From Nostoc sp. KVJ3 (GTDB taxonomy: Bacteria > Cyanobacteriota > Cyanobacteriia > Cyanobacteriales > Nostocaceae), in contig NZ_WWFG01000006.1 in NCBI RefSeq assembly GCF_026127265.1, forward strand, positions 1 to 64,000: a stretch of 64,000 nucleotides of DNA, read 5' to 3'. Within the stretch, counting starts at the first letter, position 1; every line of letters starts with the position of its first letter. The position numbers and the translations under genes are program-made. Below are positions 49,864-59,131 of this stretch, piece by piece. Under the pieces are notes generated by a model that searched no databases, was not told the DNA's origin, and saw only the letters and a list, made by a program, of their open reading frames with translations.

Positions 49864-50436
49864 TTACAAGCGATTATTTTTGTTTTTCAAAGAATTGCCG
49901 CTATCAACACCAATATTATTCTTAGGCAAAACTGATAACGGTTGGATGTTAAGCCGATCGCCAACCTTGATATTGGCAGCGCCTGTTGCTAGCTCTAGCA
50001 CTTGATTGGCAACTTTCCCCTTGTAGATGGGACAAGGGGTTTTGTGACACGGTTGGGCATTGAAAATCGCAGTTGTCACCACATTGTCCTTAAGATAAAA
50101 GATGTCTAATGGAAAATTTACCTTGTACATCCAGAAAGGCACGTCGTAAATTTCTCTGCCCAGGTTGAATAACATCCCGCGCTCGCCGTTTAAGGATGAG
50201 CGAAATTTCAGCCCTTTCTCTAATTGCTCTGGTGTAGAAGCGACTTCCAACTTAAATGTGCGATCGCCGTGGGTGAGAATGTGCGTAACTGGTAAGTCCT
50301 GGGGACGAGTTTGGATGTAATCGAGCGCCACAGTGCCAATGATAATTGATACTCCAGCAACAGGGCCTAGTATGTTCAGTAACTTGAAAGCAGCAGCGTA
50401 TAAATCCTTTTCGGAATTAATTTTTAAAGTTTTCAT
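49864..50436 (-). CDS. DUF192 family protein
   Basis: 190 residues. A hydrophobic N-terminal segment (ILGPVAGVSIIIGTVALDYI) acts as anchor or signal. The DUF192 core follows, with TPEQLEKGLKFRSSLNGERGMLFN, VPFWMYKVNFPLDIFYLKDN and the end block VLELATGAANIKVGDRL. DUF192 proteins are small beta-barrels, exported in many bacteria, of unknown function. The start codon overlaps the stop of the upstream AAA+ gene (ATGA, 4 nt), so the two are coupled. Confidence 0.8.
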   Translation of the reverse strand: MKTLKINSEKDLYAAAFKLLNILGPVAGVSIIIGTVALDYIQTRPQDLPVTHILTHGDRTFKLEVASTPEQLEKGLKFRSSLNGERGMLFNLGREIYDVPFWMYKVNFPLDIFYLKDNVVTTAIFNAQPCHKTPCPIYKGKVANQVLELATGAANIKVGDRLNIQPLSVLPKNNIGVDSGNSLKNKNNRL

Positions 50437-51644
50437 GTTTCACCAAAAATATCAACATTGCCGAGACTATATATAGATGAATCAATTGGACTAGATGGAA
50501 GGCCATGCAAAGCCGCAATGTTCCTCATACTTTCAACTCGGTCAGCTTCGCGGATGGCGAGAGGATTCATACTCTGCCTTGCAGCCAGCAATGCCGACAA
50601 TGTAATCTCAAGTGATGGCAGTTCTTGAAGGGGTGTAACATCATCACCAAACATTTGACAGAAAGTAGAGATGGCCGCACGTTCAACAATGGCTTGAATC
50701 TCCGCCCCGACACATCGCTGTGTGGCTTTGAGTAACCTTTTCCATTCTTCTTCGCTGTACCCATCGCCCCCGTTACGAAAACGAGCATCGAATTTAGCTA
50801 GATGAATCTTGAAAATTGAGTGGCGTTCGCCGTAATTTGGGAGATCCACCTTGAAAATCTCGTCGAAGCGTCCACTTCTGGTTAGCTCTGGTGGTAGCCA
50901 TTGAATATTGTTAGCCGAAGCGATAATTAAAACCTCACTAGTACGTTCTTGCATCCAGGTCAAAAGCATACCAGCTAGGCGTTTGGATAAATCATCATCC
51001 CCGGCGAATCCCTTATCAAAGTCATCCAGGTATAAAATTACACGATTGATTCGGTCTACCAGTGCGAGTAAGCTTTTTAGCTTGTACTCAGCCAAATTAC
51101 CGTAACTGCGGAAACTCCCCCACTCTACTGAAATCAGAGGTAGCCCCAATTGTGCAGAACTTGCTTTAGCCGAGTAAGATTTTCCTGTTCCCGGTGGGCC
51201 GATTAATAAAATCCCCTTGGGTAAACGAAGATTATAGGCTTTCGCCAATGAGGATAGAAGGCGCTTATAAGTTTTAAACGCTTGCTGCATCAGTTCCAGC
51301 CCCCCGATAGAAGTGCTAGGGGGTTGGAGAAATTGAATATTATAAATCCGCTTGAACAGTTCGATTTTGTAATCGGACAGTTTTTCTACTAACTCATCCG
51401 GTTTAATTTCACCAGGAGCGCTTGCCTGTCTGATTCCATAGTCAATGTCTGCCAAGTACATCCCTAAGCCGGTGTTCGCCGTCGCATGAATATCGCCATG
51501 ACTGTAATCTGGTAATACTTGGGATAAATAACTGCTTATTTCCTCTATAGCTGGCAGTTGTTGCACAATGGTGGGAACTTCGGGGGCAATGTCAGATGAC
51601 ACAGTGGCATTTGACCCTAAGAGAATCGCTGTTTTGTTGCAAGA
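50433..51644 (-). pseudogene. Ycf46-like AAA+ ATPase, 3' part cut by ISAs1-family element
   Basis: Walker A LIGPPGTGKS, Walker B VILYLDDFDK, sensor ASANNIQWLPPEL, arginine finger region RSGRFDEIF: a complete AAA+ module. The preceding residues (TAILLGSNATVSSDIAPEVP...LPAIEEI) match the middle of Ycf46-type proteins. An ATG at 51668, inside the IS terminal repeat, can start a 411-residue product with an MRLPW leader. Joined in frame to 53467-53883 it restores a 542-residue protein. Ycf46-type ATPases in cyanobacteria are linked to photosynthesis regulation; a plasmid paralogue could be different. Confidence 0.75.
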
Positions 51645-51654
51645 GTGATTGTAC

Positions 51655-53466
51655 CAGGGCAAACGCATCTTATTTACTAATAAAAACTAAGAGAGATTCC
51701 AAAATGACATAGATAATTGTAAAAATTGATGGAATGATAAATAAAATAAATCAAGTATTTTTAAGAATTTGAATTAGCTTATCTTCGACCGAATGACTAA
51801 TCATCAATACTAAAATAATTCAATTATGAGTCACATAAAAATGTATTTACTTAGAGAATAAATAAAACTCTTATGTAAAATATTCAACTCAAATTTTGAT
51901 GTATTATTTTAAGCCAACGCTAAAATACTTAGTAAGTATTTGTTGTCCATCGCAGCGAGAAACTGTTTATTTTTGATTCCGCGTTTGACACGCTTCTCTT
52001 GAGTTAAAAGATTGACTGCAATATGTCTGAGAATTGCAAAATTCTGTGGAGCATTATCTTTTCTAATTCGACAGTCATCTTCCCTTAAGGCAACATCTAA
52101 TACCCAATGTAATGAATTCTCAACTCCCCAATGACTGCGAATAGAATTACCAAACTGTTCAGCATTATCTTCAAGGCTACTAATAAAATAACGAGTTTCA
52201 ACTGTTGTTTTACCGTCTAATAAACGGACAGATTCTACCATACCAACACTATTGAAGTTTGACCAAACTGAATCTGGGTTAAGCAGAGACTGAATCTGAG
52301 ATAACATCACATAGTTGCGGATTTCATGACGACCATGCCCTCTTTCATCTGTGTTATATGTGCTATGTTCAATCCCCTGAGAATCTGTACTTATCCCTGA
52401 CTGGAATAACTTTTCAACTTCATCATAAAGATTTCCTTGATTCTTTTTTAATGTAATTACATAATCTGCATCTTGCTCTGTAATTAATCTTACAATCTCT
52501 TTTTGGCAACCGATTGCATCAATTGTCACAATACATCCAGACAGTTTTAAGACCTTTAATAATTCTGGAATTGCCGTAATCTCATTTGATTTCTCGTCTA
52601 CTTTCACTTGTCCCAAAACTAATTTATTTGTAGTTGCCCAAGCGCTTACCATTACAATTGCGCTTTGCTCACTACTACTATCATAAGAACTACGTAAAGT
52701 TTTCCCATCAATTGCAATTACTTCACCTTCAGTTATCTTTTGTATTGATTTCATCCAACAAAGAAAACATTCTTGAAACTGTTGAGGATTTATTTGTGCA
52801 AAAACTCGTGCAAATGTATCGTGGGATGGAATGCCATTTGGTAATTCTAAAAATGTTTTTAACCACTCATATTTCGCACATCCATAAGTTTCTACTGCCA
52901 CCCAGCCATCCGCCCCACAAATCACTGCTATTATTGCGATTGTCATAATATCAATTAAATTGTGCCGTTTAGTGCGATCTATTCGTGGATCTTGTATCAC
53001 CGCAAAATGGTCAGCAATCGTGATTTTTGGTTTCAGCTTCATAGAAAGGAGAATCAGAATGAAATTCTTTTTTGGAGTTCCTGCAAGAATACCATGTTCC
53101 TTGACAGGCAGTCGTCCTGACTTTTCACGCCATCTGTAATAAGTCACTTTAATCAGTTAGCGATGGCGTAACCGCCCAACGCGCTGGCGATCGCATAAAT
53201 TGAGTTTTTCTTTGCCCTGATCTTCTCGTGATTCCTAGTCATTAATCTAAAACTATTGAGAATCAGACTGTGAGAAAACCTACGCTATTAAGTGGAGAAC
53301 TGACCGTGAAAATTTAGGCAGCCGTCGGCTGCCTCTAACTCCCCCTCGCAATGATTATCATTTTCATAATGAGTGAGATTTAATTTCCTCAAAGCCTTAT
53401 GTAGTTTGAGTCTTGGTGTATTTCATCCTGATTCAGGCTCGTCAATATTTAGATGCGTTTGCCCTG
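51655..53466 (-). mobile_element. ISAs1-family insertion sequence, 1812 bp
   Basis: Perfect 16-bp terminal inverted repeats CAGGGCAAACGCATCT. A 10-bp target duplication GTGATTGTAC lies at 51645-51654 and 53467-53476. The transposase is on the minus strand. The element is longer than most ISAs1 members because of about 420 bp of non-coding DNA on its right side (53043-53466), which may hold a relic of another element. Confidence 0.9.
51909..53042 (-). CDS. ISAs1-family transposase
   Basis: 377 residues from the ATG at 53042 (MKLKPKITIADHF); the frame is open to 53147 but the extension looks unrelated. Family marks: FAVIQDPRIDRTKRHNLIDIM, CGADGWVAVETYG, IAIDGKTLRSSYD (first Asp), GCIVTIDAIGCQKEI (second Asp) and SHWGVENSLHWVLDV with the final Glu. 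Appears intact. Confidence 0.92.
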   Translation of the reverse strand: MKLKPKITIADHFAVIQDPRIDRTKRHNLIDIMTIAIIAVICGADGWVAVETYGCAKYEWLKTFLELPNGIPSHDTFARVFAQINPQQFQECFLCWMKSIQKITEGEVIAIDGKTLRSSYDSSSEQSAIVMVSAWATTNKLVLGQVKVDEKSNEITAIPELLKVLKLSGCIVTIDAIGCQKEIVRLITEQDADYVITLKKNQGNLYDEVEKLFQSGISTDSQGIEHSTYNTDERGHGRHEIRNYVMLSQIQSLLNPDSVWSNFNSVGMVESVRLLDGKTTVETRYFISSLEDNAEQFGNSIRSHWGVENSLHWVLDVALREDDCRIRKDNAPQNFAILRHIAVNLLTQEKRVKRGIKNKQFLAAMDNKYLLSILALA

Positions 53467-53883
53467 GTGATTGTACAGCTTCAGGTTAATGAGGGCTGAC
53501 TTAATCCACTCGGAAGTCAGAAAGAAATCTGGGTCAGTGGTAGCTTCGCCCAGCCAGGGGAATATACCTTCTAGTATGAGAATCCCTTGTAAATCGGTAG
53601 TTTTCCAGAATCGCAGAATTTCAAAGTAATGTTCGCGTCTGCTTTTGGCGATCGCTTGATACTGATTAACAGTTTGTAAACTTAATCCCTCCTCATTAGT
53701 AGATAACTGGTGCAGTTGGTCATCTTCCAGCATCCACAGGTAACAGTTAATATTGTATTGCTGGCATTCACTGGCGAGATTTGTCAAAAGTTTGAGTCTT
53801 TCTTGTAATGGAGACTCGACAGCTATCAGCTTATTGTTAAGTTTGATTAGAGAGAATATTTGTTTAATTAACTCATTATTCAT
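53467..53883 (-). pseudogene. Ycf46-like AAA+ ATPase, 5' part
   Basis: 139 codons up to the end of the target duplication; the read-through ends at 53449 after QGKRI from the IS. The text NNKLIAVESPLQERLKLLTNLASEC...YLWMLEDDQLHQ...ILILEGIFPWL is the N-terminal, degenerate ATPase-like domain of Ycf46-type proteins (there 'Y.W.....L..' and 'l.L.df.p.L'). Fused across the ISAs1 element, the reading frame runs ...KLYNH-SCNKTAILLG without loss. Start ATG at 53883. Confidence 0.72.
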
Positions 53884-53990
53884 TAGGGCTTTAGTTAAAT
53901 TTCACCCCAATATTATTGATAGCTAAAACTCTTTACTAGCTACTTTGGTACTGAAAAAATCGGTACTAGAGGAGCTTGACTTTTTTGCAA

Positions 53991-55696
53991 CTATAGCTCT
54001 AATTCCTCGTGTTTTTGTTGTGAATAACGTTGTTGTAATTGATGGGAGAAATTGATTAACTGCGTATTCCAATCCCGACTTTCGCACTTGAGTTGAGTCG
54101 AGTGTGGCAGTAGTTCTTTAACAGCCTGTGCCACTGTTGATTGACTAAAAGCTACCTGTACACAAGGAACATTACGTAATCTTTCAACAGGTAAATTTGA
54201 AGTGTCATCTACTGCCATGTAAACTGTTCTGTTTTCTGGTATTCCTTTAACCTGATATTCCAGCATGGCTACTGAAATGGTGTCAATGGGAGAGTCAGAC
54301 AGTACGACAGTACTAGTTTGTTCGCTAGGCTTTTTCCCCAAAGTAAAGTAAAACCAGCTATCACGGCGAACTGTACCTAACTCATAACCAGAGAAATTAT
54401 TAGCTGTCCCTTCTAAAAATGCTCCTTTGGTTTTTCCGTTGAGATCCCGCATCACAAACACTACATTTGCTTTTGAGTCGGCATAAACTAGTCCCTGGTT
54501 ATGTAACATTTGTACACAATCAGAGGGTATGCCTCGTTTCTGAGTTAGGTAATGTTCAACGCCTGACCAATTAGCTTTATCCTCAATGGGTGGGGTGAAT
54601 TGGGGTGCTGGTTGAGTTTGGATAATGTCAGCCGTAACTTTTTGAGCATGAGCGATCGCTGCACGTTTTGCGCCGACTTCACCAAATCTTTCCCCTAGCC
54701 ATGCGATCGCAGTTGTTTGGTTGCATTGATTAACATGCTTGACTAAATCAATAGCACTGTTACCCCCTAACGAAGAACCATTGCTAAAGTCAGTAAATTG
54801 AGAGGCATCTATATTAATGATGTGGTTTCCTCCTACCCATTCATTCCCTTTACGCCACAGTCCAACTCCCAAGCAACATCATCCAAAGCTAAATCAGTTG
54901 ACCATTCGGTAACTTTTTTTATTGATTGATTATCTTGCTCCAATTGCTCTATCCGCCGCCGTAATTGGTCATTCTCAAGTGAGAGAGCTTTGGCTGTAGC
55001 TTCCATCTCTTCCTTACGTTGATTCGCTCTGTCTCGGTCGGCAGCTTTGGCCTTCAATTGCGCTGCACTTAGCTCATCAACTTCTAAGTCACGCCCCTCC
55101 TCCACAATGCGGTAAAAGTCTTTGATGTCCTGGTGCTGGGCTTTGCTTCCTCTAATCCCACGCTCCAACCCAATTAACCGCATTGTCTGGTAGTACGAAT
55201 CCTGAAACTCATGAATTTTCTGCCGTCCGTCAAAGAAATGATTGCACCGTAGCTGTCCCTCATCATCCAAAGGCACAAAATAAGCGTGAATATGGGGTGT
55301 GGCTTCATCCAGGTGTAACTCGGCGCGGACAATGCGATTGCCATATTCATCCGCTAACCACTGGTGAGTCGCTTCTAGCCATTCATCCAGCTTTTGTGGT
55401 TCATAGTAACCGGCTTGAGTGGGGCAGTTGGGACGGAAATAACTGGGCGATGCACTCAACAGTAACTCCACGCAGTACACCGCATCAGTGCGAATCTTCC
55501 GCTTCTGCTCCGAGTCCCCTATCTTAGCTAAGACTAAATCCTCTAGTCGTTCCTCTGGGTCGAGGCTACCGATGAACCGAATATTTTTTTGAGTGGGATC
55601 TGCATTAGGGGTTTCTCTTTCTCGCGCAGTGTGAGATGCACTCCCTGATATGTTACCCCGCTTTAATTTTTTTAATCGCGCGATCGCGTATGCCAT
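53991..55696 (-). pseudogene. MobV-type relaxase fused to DUF3991/Toprim primase, 1-nt frameshift
   Basis: 55696-54833 encodes the Mob/Pre relaxase. It has the N-terminal motif (YAIARLKKLKRGNISGSASHTARER) and motif III HLDEATPHIHAYFVPLDDEG with the metal-binding histidines, then a coiled coil. 54872-53991 encodes LWRKGNEWVGGNHIINI, DUF3991 and a Toprim domain (VVLSDSPIDTISVAML). The frames cross at 54862-54863, where one G is missing (GAG TTG GGA CTG would read through). Repaired length is 568 residues. MobV relaxases nick at oriT; the primase part would start replacement-strand synthesis. Overlapping, coupled genes are an alternative reading. Confidence 0.82.
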
Positions 55697-56058
55697 TTTT
55701 TCTTTACGCTAAAAATTGGAAATACAAGTTTTTAGGCTGACTGACTGAGAAACAAATATCACTCAAGTTATTGCTGTTTTTTCCCGATTTCACGCCTATT
55801 TTAAAGCCAAATCGCTCAAATGCGAAAATGGCGAAATAACCGTAGTAAGTACGACTATCTTAAGCCACCCTACAGCATTTCTGGGGCATTTCCCCCGCTA
55901 TCCCCAAGATTCCCTTAGTAAAATAGTCGCTTTTGGTACAAAATTACTCTAAGTAGGAAATGCTGTATTTTCTAGGGTTTGGACTAAAAAACCACGCAAT
56001 AGCAAGGCTTTTGGGCTATTTGTCTGTCAATAACCCTTAATTAATGAGAATTAATGGG
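55697..56058. other. Candidate oriT region upstream of the relaxase
   Basis: Non-coding and directly upstream of the relaxase start, the usual oriT position. Two nested inverted pairs are seen: CGACTAT (55854-55860) with ATAGTCG (55923-55929), and TACAGCATTTC (55871-55881) with GAAATGCTGTA (55957-55967). Between them is a GGGGCATTTCCCCC-like small hairpin. No known MobV nick sequence could be recognised. Confidence 0.4.
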
Positions 56059-56138
56059 CTGCTCACAGAATTTTTCGAGATTACTCAAGAGTAAACTAAC
56101 TGCTCACGGATTTTTTCAGGGATAACTCAAGAATAAAA
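56059..56138. repeat. Two 41-bp-spaced imperfect direct repeats
   Basis: CTGCTCACAGAATTTTTCGA...ACTCAAGAGTAAA (from 56059) and CTGCTCACGGATTTTTTCAG...ACTCAAGAATAAA (from 56100), with a partial third unit (GAATTTTTCAGTAGCCGCTC) at about 56151-56170. Iteron-like array upstream of the partition genes. Confidence 0.7.
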
Positions 56139-56382
56139 TGGTTTATAACGGAATTTTTCAGTAGCCGCTCAAAGTTAATCAGCGCTAAATTGTAATTTTT
56201 AGTAGTGTTTCGTAGCACAAACAGAAAAAAACTGTTTTTTTGAAGTGGAATTGCAACAAGGTTGTAGTACGGATTCTCAATAATTTTGAAGTTATTGAGA
56301 ATAAAAAGGGAGTAAAAAAGTAGCTCAAAAGCAATAATGGTAAGGCTTAAACCCTATTTTATTTCTCAAAATCTGATGCCAG

Positions 56383-56509
56383 ACTGGTAGCTGTAGAGCT
56401 ACCCAACAGCTACCAGTTGGGAAGTCATGAAACTATAACAAACTGATTTTTTTGTGTCATAACAGGTAGCTGTTTATCACCTGTAGAGCTACCCAACAGC
56501 TACCAGTTG
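56383..56509. repeat. Direct 29-bp repeats with nested hairpins, candidate centromere or iterons
   Basis: A 29-bp unit starting CTGTAGAGCTACCCAACAGC occurs identically at 56391-56419 and 56481-56509. Each sits in an inverted repeat: ACTGGTAGCTGT/ACAGCTACCAGT (56383-56417, 11-nt loop) and GGTAGCTGTT/AACAGCTACC (56465-56504). Located 480 bp upstream of the ParR/ParM-like genes, so a parC-type site or replication iterons are plausible. Confidence 0.65.
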
Positions 56510-56988
56510 AGTAAAGTATTCAGGGATACTTTTTTAGCACTGAGAAAGTCTACTAAATTGTGTGCCTTAGTAAATTTAAAAGAGAAGATAAATTCACCTG
56601 ACTTTTCAGAGTATGTTGAAAGGGTAGACGGTGTAAAGCGTGAGGTTTAGGGTGTGGGGTGAGCGGGGTAGTAAGGCTTTCTTGAGGAACTTAAACTCAA
56701 AGAGCGTTTCACCATTCCCAATCTTGATGTTCGTGTAGCGTGTCGTAGGCAAGGTTTGAGGACTTAGGGTGAAAAGCCAGAGAATTTCGCCAAGAATTTA
56801 GATATGAAGACATGTAAAGATTCAATGATTGCAAAATTAATTTTAATCAACAGCAAATGAAAAATAAAAAATATTTGTTTTAAAATGAGACGAGAAAGGT
56901 TTAACCTTTTAAATGTGCTTAAGTGAAAAAGGGAACTGCTTTACCTAAAAATGTTTGACTCCAGTAATTGGAATTTTTGGGAATAAGC
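56510..56988. promoter_or_regulatory. Leader of the partition operon
   Basis: About 480 bp without a gene. Includes a GTAGCGTGTCGTAGGC fragment (about 56735) of the common Nostoc 'GTAGGC' repeat family. The operon promoter should be here; I cannot place it firmly. Confidence 0.35.
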
Positions 56989-57447
56989 ATGAATGAAATA
57001 AAACAGGAAATAATTTCCATTAGAAGGGTCGCCGAGACTATAGATGGAAAGATAATCAGCTATCTAAAATCTACGCCACTAGCGTTAGAGGAAGATTTCT
57101 CAGAATTGGTCATGGCTACGCTCAAGAAGCACTGGCTACCTTTAGCATTATTGTCATCAGGGATCAGGGATGAAAGGCTAAGGCAGAATGGTATTTGGGC
57201 AATTGGAGAGTTAGAAGCACAAATAAGCTGTATACGGCGGATTTGTGGAATAGAGAATGACCCAGTAGTAATTAATTCATTAATTAAGCCTCAAATAACA
57301 GTGACAACATCATCCGAGAGCGCATCCATCTTAGGAAATATGTCACAAACAGGACAGTTAAACACGGATGAAGATGAAGAATGGATGCAAATGGAAATTC
57401 CAGAAGAGGTAAAACAGGCTAATCAGATGTTGGGCTGGAACGGTTAG
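56989..57447 (+). CDS. ParR-like adaptor candidate
   Basis: 152 residues from the ATG at 56989. Helical N-terminal half (IKQEIISIRRVAETIDGKIISYL...LVMATLKKHWLPLALLSSGIRDERLRQNGIWAIGELEAQI) and an acidic C-terminal tail (TDEDEEWMQMEIPEEVKQANQMLGW). No sequence family recognised. The position before a ParM-like actin gene, the small size and the acidic C-terminal peptide match ParR/StbB-type adaptors, whose C-termini bind the actin filament and whose N-terminal part binds parC. The call is from context. Confidence 0.5.
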   Translation: MNEIKQEIISIRRVAETIDGKIISYLKSTPLALEEDFSELVMATLKKHWLPLALLSSGIRDERLRQNGIWAIGELEAQISCIRRICGIENDPVVINSLIKPQITVTTSSESASILGNMSQTGQLNTDEDEEWMQMEIPEEVKQANQMLGWNG

Positions 57448-57485
57448 AGCGTAGGCGTAAGCCAAGTCGTAGACATCGCCTGATT
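57448..57485. repeat. Nostoc-type GTAGGC dispersed repeat
   Basis: GAGCGTAGGCGTAAGCCAAG followed by TCGTAGACATCGCC, a degenerate hairpin family frequent in Nostoc intergenic DNA. It sits in the 135-bp gap between the ParR-like and ParM-like genes. Confidence 0.55.
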
Positions 57486-57582
57486 CGCAATCATGTTTTC
57501 AAGCTGGGCTAGATCCAGACACAAATTTTGTTGCCTTTTGAGATAGAGAAAGTAATAACGGGACGAAAACAAGGAATAAAAC

Positions 57583-58821
57583 ATGAATAGAAAGAGCATT
57601 TCGGACTCTGCCGAGTCCACAAAAGTTGTCCTCACGTTGGATTTAGGGGCGAGTACAACCAAGGCGATAGCACAGGTATACCCAGACGGAGTACCAATGG
57701 TAATAACGATGGAACCAGAGATAGCAGATGTGGGCTATGGTTCAATAGAGTTTTTATCAAGTCAATCCTCGGTACAAGACAATACAGTATGGATAGGTAT
57801 TGGTGAAGAATATTATGTTTTAGGCGCATTATCGAAAAGTATGTTTGCTGGGACATCAGCAATCAGAGACTTGAAATACAGTTATGCCCTACCGAAGATA
57901 GCAGCATTGATGTGGTTGGCAATTCGGCGGTTGGGATTGGGGGTCAAAGAAGATTTGGGGATTTATTTACAAATATTGTTGCCACCAGGAGAAATAGCTC
58001 ATGCCAATCATTTGGGTAAACAATTAACACAGAGATTAAAAACAGGTGTCATAACACCAACAGGGAAGTTCAAATGTAAAATCAGAAGTTTTAATGCGGC
58101 ACTAGAAGGGGCTGGACTATTGATGTATCGCAGCCGTAATGTCAATGTCAACTATTTCCAAAAAAATATAGGAATGTTGATGTTGGGGTATAGGAATGCT
58201 AGTTTTACCCTCTCAATGAAAGGCAATTCATCAAAAGCGGAATCAACGGATTTAGGAATGAATTGGCTTGTGAGTCAGTTTGTTGAAAGAACTGCGGTAG
58301 GTTTGTCCAAAGAAGATTCACGCTTAGTTAAAGCAATAGTAGAAGCCAGAGATGGGGATTTTGACTCATTACGTCGATTATCACGGAAAAATAAACCAGA
58401 GCAAATACAATTGGATGTAGACTTATTTGAAAAGATATTACCCCTAGTTCGTGAAGAATACACCCGTGCCTTACTACGATGGGTAAAAGGTATAGCTGTT
58501 ATGGATGAGGTGCTAATTTGTGGGGGAACAGCAACTTTTGTCCGTCGCGAGCTAACCCAACATTTTGAAAGTGTTGGCATTCCCATTTGCTGGAATGGTG
58601 GGATGGAGCTTCCTAAATATCTAGACACAATGGGATTAGGAGATAGAGTATGTGATGTTTGGGGATCTCACATTAGCCATATCAAAATGCTGGATTTTAA
58701 TTTAAAATATGACCGCCAAGATAAACCTTTAGTCCCTGATTATTATGTTCAGCCACCTTCTCCTTTGTCGGTAGCCGAGATGAGGGCTAAAAATGGATAT
58801 TTAACTAGCAAGTTCTTCTAA
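57583..58821 (+). CDS. ParM/StbA-like actin-family partition ATPase
   Basis: 412 residues; AAGGA sits before the ATG. Actin-fold marks: phosphate-1 loop LTLDLGASTTKAIA (about 17-30), phosphate-2-like NIGMLMLGYRNASFTLS, and the adenosine motif VLICGGTATFVRREL (about 313-327). The length is longer than ParM (320) but near that of archaeal and phage-like actin homologues (Alp/ParM). Such proteins form filaments that push plasmid copies apart. It follows a ParR-like gene and a repeat-rich candidate centromere, which together form a type II partition module. Confidence 0.8.
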   Translation: MNRKSISDSAESTKVVLTLDLGASTTKAIAQVYPDGVPMVITMEPEIADVGYGSIEFLSSQSSVQDNTVWIGIGEEYYVLGALSKSMFAGTSAIRDLKYSYALPKIAALMWLAIRRLGLGVKEDLGIYLQILLPPGEIAHANHLGKQLTQRLKTGVITPTGKFKCKIRSFNAALEGAGLLMYRSRNVNVNYFQKNIGMLMLGYRNASFTLSMKGNSSKAESTDLGMNWLVSQFVERTAVGLSKEDSRLVKAIVEARDGDFDSLRRLSRKNKPEQIQLDVDLFEKILPLVREEYTRALLRWVKGIAVMDEVLICGGTATFVRRELTQHFESVGIPICWNGGMELPKYLDTMGLGDRVCDVWGSHISHIKMLDFNLKYDRQDKPLVPDYYVQPPSPLSVAEMRAKNGYLTSKFF

Positions 58822-58894
58822 CCCCAAGGCTTGCAATTGAAAAATAGCTACCCCATACTCCCGCATTTCTCACAAGCTCCTTTGCGTTTGATGA

Positions 58895-58999
58895 TGAGTA
58901 ATAAGTAATGAGTAATGAGTAATGAGTAAGAAACAAGAAATAAGATATTGAAGTATTCGCTCATAACTCATTACTCATAACTCATAACTCCTTACTCAC
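58895..58999. repeat. TAATGAG heptamer repeats, inverted pair
   Basis: (TAATGAG)n at about 58901-58928 and the inverse (ATTACTCATAACTC)n at about 58970-58998 can form a long imperfect hairpin after the ParM-like gene; it may end transcription. Confidence 0.7.
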
Positions 59000-59000
59000 A

Positions 59001-59093
59001 CCTAACGAGTTTATTGTGATTGCTGGGGTGAGTGGTGGTAGGAAATCAACCTTGATGGATGCACTCAACGGACAACGGCCCACCAAAGGGAAG
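59001..59093 (+). pseudogene. Fragment of an FHA/ABC-transporter ATP-binding gene
   Basis: 31 codons read PNEFIVIAGVSGG, then RKSTLMDALNGQRPTKGK. This equals the Walker A region of cyanobacterial FHA-modulated ABC ATPases (usual text GGSGTGKSTLMDALNG.RP), with Gly-Lys changed to Arg-Lys. No other part of such a gene is present. It is a relic from a recombination event. Confidence 0.65.
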
Positions 59094-59131
59094 TGTTTGT
59101 TAAGTATGTTGACCTATACAAGAACAAGACT

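Noticed and set aside
54833..54872. Programmed frameshift for the relaxase-primase fusion
   Set aside because: No slippery heptamer is seen at the crossing point; a missing G is simpler, given six similar lesions elsewhere.
56383..56509. Possible CRISPR array
   Set aside because: Only two units of 29 bp, 90 bp apart and each part of an inverted repeat; fits iteron or centromere better.
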